A model generated the notes under the pieces. The model saw only the letters and a list, made by a program, of their open reading frames with translations. It was not told the DNA's origin and did not search any database. From assembly GCA_038881895.1 (NCBI GenBank), contig JAVZOV010000005.1:1-64000 (forward strand): a stretch of DNA of 64,000 nt, in the 5' to 3' direction. Shown one piece after another: positions 15,820 to 24,587 of the stretch (position 1 is its first letter; each line of letters opens with the position of its first letter). The stretch comes from Thermoprotei archaeon (GTDB lineage Archaea > Thermoproteota > Thermoprotei > Gearchaeales > WAQG01). Both the position numbers and the translations under genes were made by a program.

Positions 15820-17019
15820 ATGAAGCAAGTGGAATATGATGTAGTAGTTATTGGTGGTGGTCCTGGGGGACTTTTAGCTGCAAGAACAGCGGCGGAAAAA
15901 GGTGTTAGAACTCTTCTTATAGAAAAGGAGAGTCATTTTGGTAGGAAACCATGTTCAGGAGCCATTTCTTCACGAGGTATGCAACTTTCTGGATTAATAC
16001 CATCTCCAAAATTTGTAGATGCTGTTGTTAAGGGTTTCATTGTGCATGCTCCTGATGAAACAAAAAATGTAAAAACTCTTAATTCAGAAATTAATGAAGG
16101 GCCTGGGTATGTTACAAATAAGGCATTGTTTTTAAAACACTTGGCAATATTAACTGCAAAGGCAGGGTCGGATATATGGCTTAATACTCTAGTGGAAAGC
16201 CTCATAGTGGAAAATAATAACTTTGTGAGGGGGGTTGTAGCAAGACAGGGTACTGAAAGGATAGAAGTAAGAGCAAAGATTGTGATAGATTCCAGTGGTT
16301 ATGCATCAAAACTCTCAACTGATATTCTTCCAAGAGGAACACGTTATGAAATAATACCAGCAGTACAGTACATTATGACAAACGTTGAGAATGTTGATGA
16401 CGATCTACTATATTTCTATGTAGGTAATGATGTAGCTCCAGGAGGTTATGCTTGGATATTTCCAACCGGCGAAGGAACTTATGAAGTGGGTTTAGGTGCA
16501 ATGAGACCAGGTACAAAAGCTATACTGGATGCATGGATCAAAAGACATCCAGATAAATTTAGCAAATCAAAGATAATTAAATATGAATCTGCAGCAATAC
16601 CAATAGGTGGTTTGGTTCCAAAATTAGCAGGGAATGGGATCATGCTAGTTGGAGATGCAGCAGGACAAGTCATACCGCTTACAGGTGGAGGAAATCATTC
16701 ATCAATGGCAGGTGGAAAAATGGCAGGTGAAATAGCAGCCAAAGCTGTTGAACTCAATGATACTAGTGTAAATACATTGTCGGAATATGAAAGGCTTTAT
16801 ATAAAAGAAAGCGAGTGGGGGTCACGAATAGAAAAAAGTTATAAAGTAATGAAGGTGTTAGTATCATTAAGTGATGACGATCTTAATAAATTAGCAGAAA
16901 TGATAGACGGCAGAGATGTTGTAGATTTAGCAAATGGGCAAAATATAGGACGGGTAGCAAGAAAACTACTCAAACATCCAATATTGGCATCCAAACTAGC
17001 ATTAAAAATACTTGAATGA
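15820..17019 (+). CDS. Geranylgeranyl reductase family FAD protein
   Basis: The 399-residue flavoprotein has an N-terminal Rossmann motif VVVIGGGPGGLLAARTAAEKG (first 20 shown by its core GGGPGGLLAA), PCSGAISSRGM for the substrate cavity, and a C-terminal FAD motif VGDAAGQVIPLTGGG. Archaeal members saturate geranylgeranyl chains of membrane ether lipids (digeranylgeranylglycerophospholipid reductase); paralogs act on menaquinone or chlorophyll side chains. Length is close to the archaeal lipid enzyme. With the CDP-alcohol phosphatidyltransferase 600 bases away it suggests a loose lipid neighbourhood. ATG at 15820, with TGGTGATG just upstream. Confidence 0.88.
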   Translation: MKQVEYDVVVIGGGPGGLLAARTAAEKGVRTLLIEKESHFGRKPCSGAISSRGMQLSGLIPSPKFVDAVVKGFIVHAPDETKNVKTLNSEINEGPGYVTNKALFLKHLAILTAKAGSDIWLNTLVESLIVENNNFVRGVVARQGTERIEVRAKIVIDSSGYASKLSTDILPRGTRYEIIPAVQYIMTNVENVDDDLLYFYVGNDVAPGGYAWIFPTGEGTYEVGLGAMRPGTKAILDAWIKRHPDKFSKSKIIKYESAAIPIGGLVPKLAGNGIMLVGDAAGQVIPLTGGGNHSSMAGGKMAGEIAAKAVELNDTSVNTLSEYERLYIKESEWGSRIEKSYKVMKVLVSLSDDDLNKLAEMIDGRDVVDLANGQNIGRVARKLLKHPILASKLALKILE

Positions 17020-17210
17020 AAACCCTATAATCAGTTTATAAAATAAGTTTTTCTCACTTTTGTTAACTGTGCTATTTGTACTATTAAGTTACATGAAATT
17101 TTGAGAAACTATGTTAAGTGAAAACTAGGTTATGAGTTAAAGTGATTAGAGTGTTGTGTTAGATAGGAATGTTGAAATATAAGTTAAACAATAAAGTATT
17201 GGGATAAAGT

Positions 17211-17531
17211 ATGGATGTTAAAATAAAGGCGATACTTATCGGTAAAAACCTTTTTAGGAAGGATAAGGATACATGGATTGTAAAGCTAGATTTTGTGGAG
17301 GAAACTCCTGAGCCTCCAATAATACAACAGACAGGGGACATAGCAAGGGAGATAGCCCCTATTATACAACAGACGCTTCAAATGTTTACACCTGGGTTAG
17401 CGCAACAAACTATGCCAAGGTTAACTCTCTGGCTTACTGATGATGAGTGGGAAACATTAGAGAAAAAACCGGACATAGGAGATGAAGTTACAATTACGAT
17501 AACAGATAAGAAAGAAATTAAGATTGGATGA
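17211..17531 (+). CDS. Small archaeal protein of unknown function
   Basis: The 106-residue protein is not recognised with confidence. It begins with a beta-type segment (MDVKIKAILIGKNLFRKDKD), has a Gln/Pro-rich middle (PEPPIIQQTGDIAREIAPII, then IIQQTLQMF), and ends with a beta-rich LTLWLTDDEWETL and EVTITITDKKEIKIG. No signal peptide or membrane segment. Size and beta-rich ends would fit a small structural or oligomerising protein. I considered arcadin-1-like cytoskeletal partners but cannot support that from memory of the sequence. Start ATG, followed by an oligo-T terminator. Confidence 0.65.
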   Translation: MDVKIKAILIGKNLFRKDKDTWIVKLDFVEETPEPPIIQQTGDIAREIAPIIQQTLQMFTPGLAQQTMPRLTLWLTDDEWETLEKKPDIGDEVTITITDKKEIKIG

Positions 17532-17550
17532 AAGCAGGTTCCAGTTAAAC

Positions 17551-17559
17551 CTTTTTTTT
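17551..17559 (+). terminator. Oligo-T terminator
   Basis: A run of eight T residues on the plus strand, about 20 bases after the stop codon of the small protein at 17211-17531 and before a converging gene. Archaeal RNA polymerase terminates at such U-rich tracts. Confidence 0.45.
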
Positions 17560-17598
17560 ATTAAGGAGTTTTCAGTGTATTAGTACAGTGCTTCAAAA

Positions 17599-18198
17599 CT
17601 ATGGTAATGATCTTGTGTTTTTCCATGTGTAATGAAGTCTTTGTATTACTGTGATCTGTGAGAGTATTATGATTACTATGAGTGCTACTTCTAGTGCCTT
17701 GTTATATAATGGAAGTATGAGTGTTGCTACTATTATTGTGAGTAGTCTCTCTTGTCTTTCGAAGAGTCCTACTGCACAATTTTTAAGTCCTCCGCTTGAT
17801 TCCGCTCTGGCCCTTGTATAACTTACCATGATTGAGCTAAAGAGGGTTATCATTGCGTACACCCATTCTGTATAACCTCCTAATGCTATTCCAATTATTA
17901 TAAAGAATTCTACGTACCTATCTAGTACTGCATCTAGTACTGCGCCGAATCTTGTCACTTTTTCTGCTGCTCTTGCTACCGCTCCATCTAGCGCATCCAT
18001 TATTCCTGAAATTATGATTGTTGCCAGTGCGAATAGTGGTTGTTGTGTTGCATAAAAATATGCTGTTAGTATTCCTAGTATGAATCCTATGAGTGTGATG
18101 TGATTTGGTTTGAGTCCTATTTTTGCTATTTTTAATCCTATTGGATTGAGTATTTTGTTTATGGTTTGTCTTAGTTTACTTACTACCACTTGTCTCAC
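17599..18198 (-). CDS. CDP-alcohol phosphatidyltransferase family enzyme
   Basis: The 199-residue membrane enzyme carries the family signature Dx2DGx2ARx8Gx3Dx3D: MDALDGAVARAAEKV followed by FGAVLDAVLDRY at about residues 68-95, with several transmembrane helices after it. In archaea this family makes polar lipid head groups, for example archaetidylinositol phosphate synthase (the GFxxD-less, PNxITxxG N terminus KPNHITLIGF fits this group). The exact alcohol cannot be assigned. It starts with GTG and overlaps the PadR gene by 23 bases, so the two are cotranscribed and perhaps co-regulated. Confidence 0.85.
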   Translation of the reverse strand: MRQVVVSKLRQTINKILNPIGLKIAKIGLKPNHITLIGFILGILTAYFYATQQPLFALATIIISGIMDALDGAVARAAEKVTRFGAVLDAVLDRYVEFFIIIGIALGGYTEWVYAMITLFSSIMVSYTRARAESSGGLKNCAVGLFERQERLLTIIVATLILPLYNKALEVALIVIIILSQITVIQRLHYTWKNTRSLP

Positions 18199-18505
18199 CT
18201 TTTAAGATTTTAAGGCGTTCTTCCATGAATTGTATTCCGTTTTTGAAGAGTTGTTGTCCTTTTTCTGTTAGCTGATAGTATTTTATTCCTGGTAATCCTG
18301 CACCACTGAGTGGTTTTATAATTTCTTCACTCTCCATTTTTTGTAATACCATATATATTGTAACTGTCGCTGCGTTTAGTCTGTATTTTTCTTTTAGTTC
18401 CTTTACTATTTCGTAACCATATTTTGGTTTTTCAAGGAGAGAATGACAAACATAAAGCCATATATTGCCTTTTGTGAGTGTTTTGACAAGTCTTTGATAT
18501 GCCAC
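18176..18505 (-). CDS. PadR-family transcriptional regulator
   Basis: The 109-residue winged-helix protein reads YVCHSLLEKPKYGYEIVKEL, the typical PadR N-terminal helix, then ATVTIYMVLQKMESEEIIKP (recognition helix and wing) and YYQLTEKGQQLF. PadR proteins bind promoter palindromes as dimers. Its start codon is GTG at 18505. It overlaps the CDP-alcohol phosphatidyltransferase gene and may control its own operon. The related winged-helix domain fused to a threonine-synthase-like enzyme at 40645-42072 is a separate gene. Confidence 0.85.
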   Translation of the reverse strand: MAYQRLVKTLTKGNIWLYVCHSLLEKPKYGYEIVKELKEKYRLNAATVTIYMVLQKMESEEIIKPLSGAGLPGIKYYQLTEKGQQLFKNGIQFMEERLKILKGETSGSK

Positions 18506-18517
18506 TTTGTGGCACCA

Positions 18518-20155
18518 TCATGGGTTTTCAATTGCCTCACTAATTAGCTTTAGTACTTTATCAGTTCCTATTGCCAGCATGAATGATGCTATTCTTGGTC
18601 CATTTGGTTTTCCTAAAAGAATCATGTATAAGGTTTTGTATGCATCTTGTGGTTTTATGTTTGCTTGTTTTATGAGCGAATATATCTCGGCTTCAAGTTT
18701 TTGCGAATTAGGTTCTGTCCATGCTTTTAATAGCGTGTATAATTGCTTAAGAAGTTCTTTCTGGTTTTGATCTATTCTTATTTTTATTTCTTGTGGTACT
18801 GAGTTTTGTAGTGTAATTCTATAGTTTTCTGGTGCATATTTTCGCGCCCAATATCCTGCTTTTGGTAAGAGTCTTTCAATTATTTTTAGTTCTTCTATCA
18901 TTGGTGTATTTTTTATATGTCCTGTTCTTTGGAGACGTTTTATTGCTTCATTAAGTCTTTCTGGTCCTTCTGGTATTATTTGATCTATTATTGCTAGTAC
19001 CAAATATGGGACTTGTAACCCAATTTTTTCTGGTGGTTTTCCATCGTTGGCCAATTCGTATGCTCTTCTAATGTCTATTATGGTATCTTTTTCTGCTGGC
19101 TCCTCTGTTCCGAAATATATTCTTTCTGCTCTGTCATATTCGTCGTGAAGGAGTGGTGGTGTTTTCAATGGATCGAAGTCTAAGTGTGAGAGTGGTTTCA
19201 TGACGAAGTACCAATATTTTAGTACTTCTGGTCTTCCTACCCTGAGCCATTCGTCTATATCAAACGAAACACCCTCTGAGCTACCCATCTCTTCTCTTTT
19301 TCCGTTTTTTATTAAACTTACCCATTCATACGGGAATCCTTCTGGTGGACTCACCCCGAAAATTTCTCTTATTAGCTCATTGCAGCTTTCCCTGCTTCCT
19401 CCTGCAGCAGCATGATCTTTTCCATAGAGCTCTATATCAACTTTATATGTGTACCAGAGTGATGCCCACTCTGCTCTCCATTCTAATTTTGCGTTTTCCA
19501 ATGTTGTTATTCCCTTATGTCCACATCTCGGACACGTGTATTCTATAATGCCTTTTTCTGGATAATATTTCGTTACTTTTGTATCTAGTATGTTGTAACA
19601 TTTTTCACAGAGTGCTTTTATTGGGAACCATGTCGCCTCTAATTTGCCTCCTTTGTATTTATTGAGTACGTTTCTTGCTTTTTCCCTTTGTTCTATGATG
19701 CGTTTTACTGCCTCTTGCATTCTTGGATTTTTATACGATTCATGTGTGTATACAGGCTTTGCTGTTATTCCGTATGCTTCATATGATTCCAAATATGGTT
19801 CCATGAAATGGTCTACCCAGTTCGCATGACACCCCCATGGATCTGGAACGTTGAGTATTCGCACTCCTTTCCATTGTTCAATGAATTGCCTGGTGACTAA
19901 TGGTTCCTTTGCTTTGAGAGGGTCTTGGGTATATATTACTATAATATGTTCTACATTAAACCCTTTTTTTACTAACTCTCTGTAAATAGCTGAGGGATAT
20001 ATCACCTCTCCTCGTATTTTTCCTATGTGTATTGGTCCCGCTGGAGCCATCCCGCCACTTATCACTAGATTACGTTTCCCTGCGAGGACTATTTTATCAA
20101 CGAACCTGTCAAGCCAATGTTTGGGTTGAGCCTCTTGGCTCATAACCCACTTCAT
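18518..20155 (-). CDS. lysS: Lysyl-tRNA synthetase, class I
   Basis: The 545-residue class I LysRS has a HIGH-type motif GPIHIGKIRGE (residues about 41-51), two zinc-binding CxxC pairs (CEKCYNIL and CPRCGHKG, around 190-215), DHAAAGGSRE and a variant KMSKS loop (REEMGSSEGVSF). This class replaces the class II enzyme in most archaea. It charges tRNA-Lys. Length fits. The start overlaps the last four bases of rps26e on the same strand (ATGA), so translation is coupled. Confidence 0.95.
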   Translation of the reverse strand: MKWVMSQEAQPKHWLDRFVDKIVLAGKRNLVISGGMAPAGPIHIGKIRGEVIYPSAIYRELVKKGFNVEHIIVIYTQDPLKAKEPLVTRQFIEQWKGVRILNVPDPWGCHANWVDHFMEPYLESYEAYGITAKPVYTHESYKNPRMQEAVKRIIEQREKARNVLNKYKGGKLEATWFPIKALCEKCYNILDTKVTKYYPEKGIIEYTCPRCGHKGITTLENAKLEWRAEWASLWYTYKVDIELYGKDHAAAGGSRESCNELIREIFGVSPPEGFPYEWVSLIKNGKREEMGSSEGVSFDIDEWLRVGRPEVLKYWYFVMKPLSHLDFDPLKTPPLLHDEYDRAERIYFGTEEPAEKDTIIDIRRAYELANDGKPPEKIGLQVPYLVLAIIDQIIPEGPERLNEAIKRLQRTGHIKNTPMIEELKIIERLLPKAGYWARKYAPENYRITLQNSVPQEIKIRIDQNQKELLKQLYTLLKAWTEPNSQKLEAEIYSLIKQANIKPQDAYKTLYMILLGKPNGPRIASFMLAIGTDKVLKLISEAIENP

Positions 20156-20433
20156 CTCTCAACTATCTTTCTCTCTTCTCTCGCTCTGATAGTTCTTACA
20201 CCATGATAAACTGCGCATGATACACAATAATATTTTGTGACAGGCACTTTCATTATCATCGCACCCGATTTTTCAAGCTCTGACGCTAGTTGCGGATCGA
20301 CTGGCATGTAATATCTTGTGACCTTTATAGCTTTATCTCTAGGTATTTGTCTTCCACAACCATCACAGTATACTATGTCGCTTCTTCCCTTATCACCTTT
20401 TGATCGCCCACGGCTCTTTCTTTTCTTAGTCAA
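20152..20433 (-). CDS. rps26e: 30S ribosomal protein S26e
   Basis: The 93-residue basic protein has a zinc-binding pair CDGCGRQIPRDKAIK near residue 23 and a second pair YYCVSCAVYHGV, with the S26e spacing. S26e binds the mRNA exit channel near the 3' end of 16S rRNA. Among archaea it is mostly restricted to TACK lineages, which helps place the organism. The start codon appears to be TTG at 20433 (TKKRKSRGRSK). Followed with a 4-base overlap by lysS. Confidence 0.93.
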   Translation of the reverse strand: MTKKRKSRGRSKGDKGRSDIVYCDGCGRQIPRDKAIKVTRYYMPVDPQLASELEKSGAMIMKVPVTKYYCVSCAVYHGVRTIRAREERKIVER

Positions 20434-20571
20434 AGAGATACACCCACAGAGATTTTAATACAGTTCATATAAATAAATCTATAGTGTTCGCACAATCAAA
20501 TCTCCAGCATTTTTTCCTTTCCAGTAAAGTAAAAGTGGCCAAGCCTCACACTTCAGAAAGAAAACGTCGTT

Positions 20572-20740
20572 GTTGTAGTTTCAAAATAGATTATGTTTAT
20601 AGGTTGATAACGTATATTTGTATAATGTTTGAAACATGCTCCTCTCTGCTCAGGAAGCATGGCTTCCTATGAGGCAGGTTGATGAAGTGTGAGAAATGTA
20701 GTTTTAAAACACAAGCAGTAGGTATTAACTCATAGAAAAA
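20572..20740 (+). repeat. IS607 MITE remnant (copy D)
   Basis: Starts with a left end (GTAGTTTCAAAATAGATTAT), shares GTATATTTGTATAATGTTTGAA with the relic at 43901-43965, then has CTCTGCTCAGGAAGCATGG and CTTCCTATGAGG, matching copies A, G and I. The homology stops near the sequence encoding MKCEKCSF, before the omega-RNA-like core, so the right half is lost. It lies just upstream of the riboflavin kinase gene. Confidence 0.65.
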
Positions 20741-20771
20741 TAAAAATATTAGTTATAACTTAAAAATTAAC

Positions 20772-21467
20772 GTGAGTATCATGATAAAATCAATACTCTA
20801 TGGCACGTTGTATAGATTAGCTGTGCAGGGTGCATTAGATAATGAGATTGAGATCTCAACATCTATTATGGCCAAGTCATCTGGTTATTCCCAACAAACT
20901 ATTTCACGCCATTTGATACTACTTGAGAAAATGGGGTTAATCGAAAGGCGTCTTACAAATAAAGGTGAAGCTATAAGAATTACTTCCAAGGGAAGACAGG
21001 AGTTGATGGAGGTTTATGTAACTTTAAAAGAGATTTTTGAGAAAGTTTCTGAAAAACGTTTCATAATTACTGGAACTGTTTTTACAGGCCTTGGTGAGGG
21101 CGCCTATTATATTTCTAGAGCAAGATATGCAAAGCAGATTGAGAGTAAACTGGGTTTTAGACCTTATCCTGGCACGTTAAATATTAAATTAATATCACCG
21201 CCCTCAAGGGCTTTTCTCAATAATTATGAGCATGTTTTTATTCGAGGTTTTAAGAGTAGGGAGAGAACTTTTGGTCCTGCAAAATGTTATCCAGTTACCA
21301 TTAATGACAGTGTTGATGGTGCAATAATAATTCCTATCAGGACTCATTATGATTATAGTGTTGTTGAGGTGATAAGCTCTGTTAATTTGCGTAAGATACT
21401 TAGCTTACATGATGGTTCTTTAGTTATGCTTAAGCTAAAGAATCCCATAAGTATTTCTAGTGAATAG
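20772..21467 (+). CDS. CTP-dependent riboflavin kinase with N-terminal HTH (RbkR type)
   Basis: Residues 1-90 form a winged helix (SSGYSQQTISRHLILLEKMG, IRITSKGRQEL). Residues about 95-230 form the archaeal riboflavin kinase barrel: GEGAYYISRARYAKQIESKLG, PYPGTLNIKL, RTFGPAKCYPVTIN and YDYSVVEVIS. The catalytic part makes FMN with CTP instead of ATP. The fused regulator form, RbkR, is known to repress riboflavin synthesis and uptake genes. The start is GTG (20772) or ATG (20781). Stands alone, convergent to elp3. Confidence 0.92.
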   Translation: MSIMIKSILYGTLYRLAVQGALDNEIEISTSIMAKSSGYSQQTISRHLILLEKMGLIERRLTNKGEAIRITSKGRQELMEVYVTLKEIFEKVSEKRFIITGTVFTGLGEGAYYISRARYAKQIESKLGFRPYPGTLNIKLISPPSRAFLNNYEHVFIRGFKSRERTFGPAKCYPVTINDSVDGAIIIPIRTHYDYSVVEVISSVNLRKILSLHDGSLVMLKLKNPISISSE

Positions 21468-21624
21468 TTATAGCACGAACATTGAAACTCTCCGATATAG
21501 TGATCACCTCTAAACTTCATCTTTTTAATGTATAAATTTTTACATGAATGTTTAATAAGAAAGTTCTAAAGTTTTAGTTCTGATGTGAATTGTTGATATG
21601 CTTATGTATGTTTTTATGATTTTT

Positions 21625-21820
21625 GGGCAGGTCACCCTCAAGTGAGCTTTAATAGGTTCTCTCTAGCACAACCGCTGTCCAACCCAAACCCTGTAAAGTC
21701 CTTAAGGACTGAAGGGAATTCCATGTCTAAGGACATAGAGAGTGTCAATTTGTTTAGAGTTTTACAAGATACAGAGAAAGTCTCATTCTCCAGCGTAGGA
21801 AGTGAGGTTGGATTATGCAA
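21625..21820. other. Unexplained GC-richer island with palindromes
   Basis: The 370-base gap between the convergent riboflavin kinase and elp3 genes holds a GC-richer stretch with a perfect 12-base palindrome GTCCTTAAGGAC (21698-21709) and an imperfect one around ATGTCTAAGGACAT. Neither edge matches the IS607 or 271-bp families. Short frames inside it have no family features. It may be another structured element or a non-coding RNA. Confidence 0.3.
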
Positions 21821-21838
21821 TTGATATCTTATAGAATT

Positions 21839-23314
21839 TTAAGTTAGTTTTTTAGAAAGATAAGGTCCATCATCTATGTATCCCATTCTTCTATAGTATG
21901 GTTTTACTCCTATTCCGCTTATTACTAAGATTTTTCTAGCGTCTAATTCTTCTCTAGCTATTTTTTCTGCTTCTGATAATAATTGTGAACCGTAACCTCT
22001 GTGTTGCCATGAAATGTTTAAGCGTTCGCCTATGGGTGCTTCTATGCCGTACACATGTAATTCTCGAATTACTGCAGTTTCAGTCTCTGTTATTTCTTTT
22101 CTCCATGCTTTATTGGATGGTTTTCGGAGTCTGAGAAATCCTATGAGTGTGTCTGTTGTTGGATCTTCGAATGAAATGAAGTATTCTATACCTTCTGACG
22201 CATAGTATTTTCTAGTTATTAGTTTTATGTTGAATTCATCTGGAGTAATTCCTTGTTTTAATTGTTTTAATCCTACCTCTCTGCATCTTATACAGCGGCA
22301 TTTCTTACCCATGTGTTTAAGTTCTTCCTCTGCAAGTTCTCTTAGGTTGCTCCTTTTTATACCATCTGTTATTATAGTTGCTGGAACGTCTCTCTGTATT
22401 CTCATTACACGTATCCATTCTGGTGTTATTGAAAGTATTTTTGCAATTAGTTTCACTGTTGTATCTAGATCATATGGCGTGTACTCACCTTTTTTCCACC
22501 ATTCATAAAGTTCTGATCCTTCGATTACTAATGTTGGATATATTTTTATCATGTCCGGCTTGAACTGCGGATCTTCAAATATTCTTTTAAATGCTTCAAA
22601 GTCACGTTCTGGATTATTTCCAGGTAATGCTAGCATCATATGGTATCCTACTTTTAAACCTGCATCTTTAAGTCTTCTTGTCGCCTCTATGCTTTCTCCT
22701 ACTGTATGTCCTCTTTTTATTAGTTTGAGTACATCATTATATATGGTTTGAACACCTATTTCCACTCTAGTTGCACCATAGTTTAACATTCTATCTATGT
22801 GATGTTCTTTAGCATAATCTGGCCGCGTTTCTATAACTATTCCTATACATCTCACCTGCGCACTCTCGTTTTCTTTCATTACGTTTTTCAGCATCACGTT
22901 CTTATCTGGTTGGTAGTCAGGGTAGTCGTTCATCGATTGTATGGCCTGTGCTATGAACCATTCTTGATAGTTGAGACTTAATGATGTGAATGTTCCTCCC
23001 ATTACTATTAGCTCAATTTTTGTTGGTTTATGTCCTAACTCTGTATACTGGTTTAACCTATTGTTAACTTGTTTATATGGGTGAAAGTTATTTTGTATTG
23101 CCCTCATTAGTGCTGGTTCATCACCTAAATAACTTTTTGGTGTTCCATATTCAGGTCCTCCAAAGCAATAAACGCATTGTCCTGGACATGGAAGTGGTGC
23201 AGTCATTATTGCCACAACGTGTATTCCTGAAGCAGCTCTTATTAGGCGGGCTATCTCTCTCTTATTATTGCTTATGTCATTTATTGCTTTTCTTGTTATC
23301 GCTTTAACCTCCAT
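21839..23314 (-). CDS. elp3: Elp3-type tRNA uridine-34 acetyltransferase (radical SAM + GNAT)
   Basis: The 491-residue protein contains the Elp3 radical SAM cysteines in CPGQCVYCFGGPEYGTPKSY near residues 60-80, an iron-sulfur/radical core (IVMGGTFTSL, RVEIGVQTIYNDVL), the zinc-type CRCIRCREVG, and a C-terminal GNAT acetyltransferase with the acetyl-CoA motif QHRGYGSQLL at about 450. Elp3 installs carboxymethyl at C5 of U34 in tRNA. Archaeal Elp3 works without the other Elongator subunits. Start ATG at 23314. A Trm9-like methyltransferase that could act on its product lies upstream on the same strand, beyond a mobile relic. Confidence 0.95.
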   Translation of the reverse strand: MEVKAITRKAINDISNNKREIARLIRAASGIHVVAIMTAPLPCPGQCVYCFGGPEYGTPKSYLGDEPALMRAIQNNFHPYKQVNNRLNQYTELGHKPTKIELIVMGGTFTSLSLNYQEWFIAQAIQSMNDYPDYQPDKNVMLKNVMKENESAQVRCIGIVIETRPDYAKEHHIDRMLNYGATRVEIGVQTIYNDVLKLIKRGHTVGESIEATRRLKDAGLKVGYHMMLALPGNNPERDFEAFKRIFEDPQFKPDMIKIYPTLVIEGSELYEWWKKGEYTPYDLDTTVKLIAKILSITPEWIRVMRIQRDVPATIITDGIKRSNLRELAEEELKHMGKKCRCIRCREVGLKQLKQGITPDEFNIKLITRKYYASEGIEYFISFEDPTTDTLIGFLRLRKPSNKAWRKEITETETAVIRELHVYGIEAPIGERLNISWQHRGYGSQLLSEAEKIAREELDARKILVISGIGVKPYYRRMGYIDDGPYLSKKLT

Positions 23315-23425
23315 TATATCTCTGACAATAGGATATTTCTATCTAAGTTTTAAAGATATTGGAATACTTTACAGATTATAGATCACTAGCTTTATCTCTA
23401 CTCTGAAAGAAATTCTTGGGTTGGT

Positions 23426-23682
23426 GAGCAGTTTTTGAATAGATAGATTTTTACAGACGTTTTGAGTTGATTTTTTTACGCCGATATGGGTCCTGCTTCC
23501 AACGCGAATAGGACGACAGGCAGGCGAGGGGACTTCCAATGTGCCGTCCTTTACCGTTGGCGGCGAAAGCCCTCGAAAGCGTTTGCCGATAGAGGGAAGG
23601 GACGAAAATCCATGAATCCCACAACGTTTTCAAAAGTTCATCAGTTCCCCCATCTATTAAATCTTTCATTTTGGGACTGCAA
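23426..23682. mobile_element. IS607-related MITE-like element between elp3 and methyltransferase
   Basis: The left edge GAGCAGTTTTTGAATAGATAG resembles the IS607 left end reading right, and the right edge TTAAATCTTTCATTTTGGGACTGC resembles it reading left (as two pieces), so the ends are inverted. The interior is GC-rich and has the core GAAAGCCCTCGA followed by GAGGGAAGGG, shared with copies A, G and I. CATGAATCCCACAA near 23612 matches the tnpB 3' end on the minus strand. Orientation is ambiguous. A related element lies at 40451-40650. Confidence 0.55.
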
Positions 23683-23748
23683 TTGTTAGAGACTTTTAAA
23701 TCTTTATCCTCCACTCTAAATGATAAAACTCTTATATCGCGAATTTGT

Positions 23749-24444
23749 TTAATGTTTTTTTTTTGCTATGGCAAGTAAGTTCTGCGGAAATATTGATGGT
23801 GTGATGTCTAATCTGAAGATTTTTGGTTTAATTCCTGCAAGCATAAAATCTGTGTACAATTCTTTTTTCGTATATAGGTGATAGTAACGGAGCAATGTTG
23901 ATCCTCTGTGTTTCCATGTGACGTATACATCCTTTATTTTTAATTTTTTTGTGAATACGAGTGTTTTTATGATATTTTTTATATGACGTAGTTGTAGGAG
24001 ATTCCATACAGTTATTATTAATAAACCGTTCCTATCTAATTTTTCATACATTTCTTTTAATGCTTTTATTCTGTTGATTTTTTCTGGTATGTGATGTAGT
24101 GTGGCTATGCATATTATTAAATTGATCACGTTTTTTCTTAGCGGAATGTGTGTTAAGGATGCTTGTATAATATCAATATTATGGAATACTTTGTTTTTTA
24201 TTGCTTTTGATCTGGTTATTTTTAGCATTTCTTCTGAAATGTCCAATGCTATGGTGTAATGTCCTTTGCTTGCGTATGGTATTGTGTGTCTTCCATTTCC
24301 GCATCCTAGATCGGCAACGATTAGTTGATGTTTCTTCTGTGAGTATTCTATTATATATTTCCATGGTCTTGTTCTTGTTATGTCAAAATCTCTTGCTATG
24401 CTATTGTAAAGTTTCATTATATCTTTCATAATCTGTTCTGACAT
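23749..24444 (-). CDS. SAM-dependent methyltransferase, Trm9/ABH8-like
   Basis: The 231-residue class I methyltransferase starts with YNSIARDFDITRTRPWKYI, very like the YNxIAxxFxxTRxxPWxxV opening of Trm9/ALKBH8 tRNA wobble methyltransferases. It continues VADLGCGNGRH (SAM motif I), LDISEEML (motif II) and LIICIATLHHIPE (post-motif helix). Trm9 esterifies the carboxymethyl group that Elp3 places on U34. The gene lies on the same strand upstream of elp3, supporting this role, but the exact specificity is inference; eukaryotic Trm9 also needs Trm112, not seen here. Start ATG at 24444. Confidence 0.7.
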   Translation of the reverse strand: MSEQIMKDIMKLYNSIARDFDITRTRPWKYIIEYSQKKHQLIVADLGCGNGRHTIPYASKGHYTIALDISEEMLKITRSKAIKNKVFHNIDIIQASLTHIPLRKNVINLIICIATLHHIPEKINRIKALKEMYEKLDRNGLLIITVWNLLQLRHIKNIIKTLVFTKKLKIKDVYVTWKHRGSTLLRYYHLYTKKELYTDFMLAGIKPKIFRLDITPSIFPQNLLAIAKKKH

Positions 24445-24587
24445 TATTTTGTATATCGCTTTATCCTATAAATTTTTGTTGAATCGCTTTTTTTAAAAAT
24501 ACTACAATAATATTTAATTTAATTGTGTTAAATTATTGAGCTTAGTGAAACTTTAAGTTTTTATTAAGGCAGTAAAATATTAGAAGT

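Noticed and set aside
17211-17531. Arcadin-1-like cytoskeletal protein
   Set aside because: Only size and beta-rich ends suggest it; no crenactin or other arcadin gene is adjacent and I cannot verify any motif.
21642-21824. 60-codon frames on both strands of the palindromic stretch
   Set aside because: The two strands give mirror frames because of the palindromes; neither looks like a protein.
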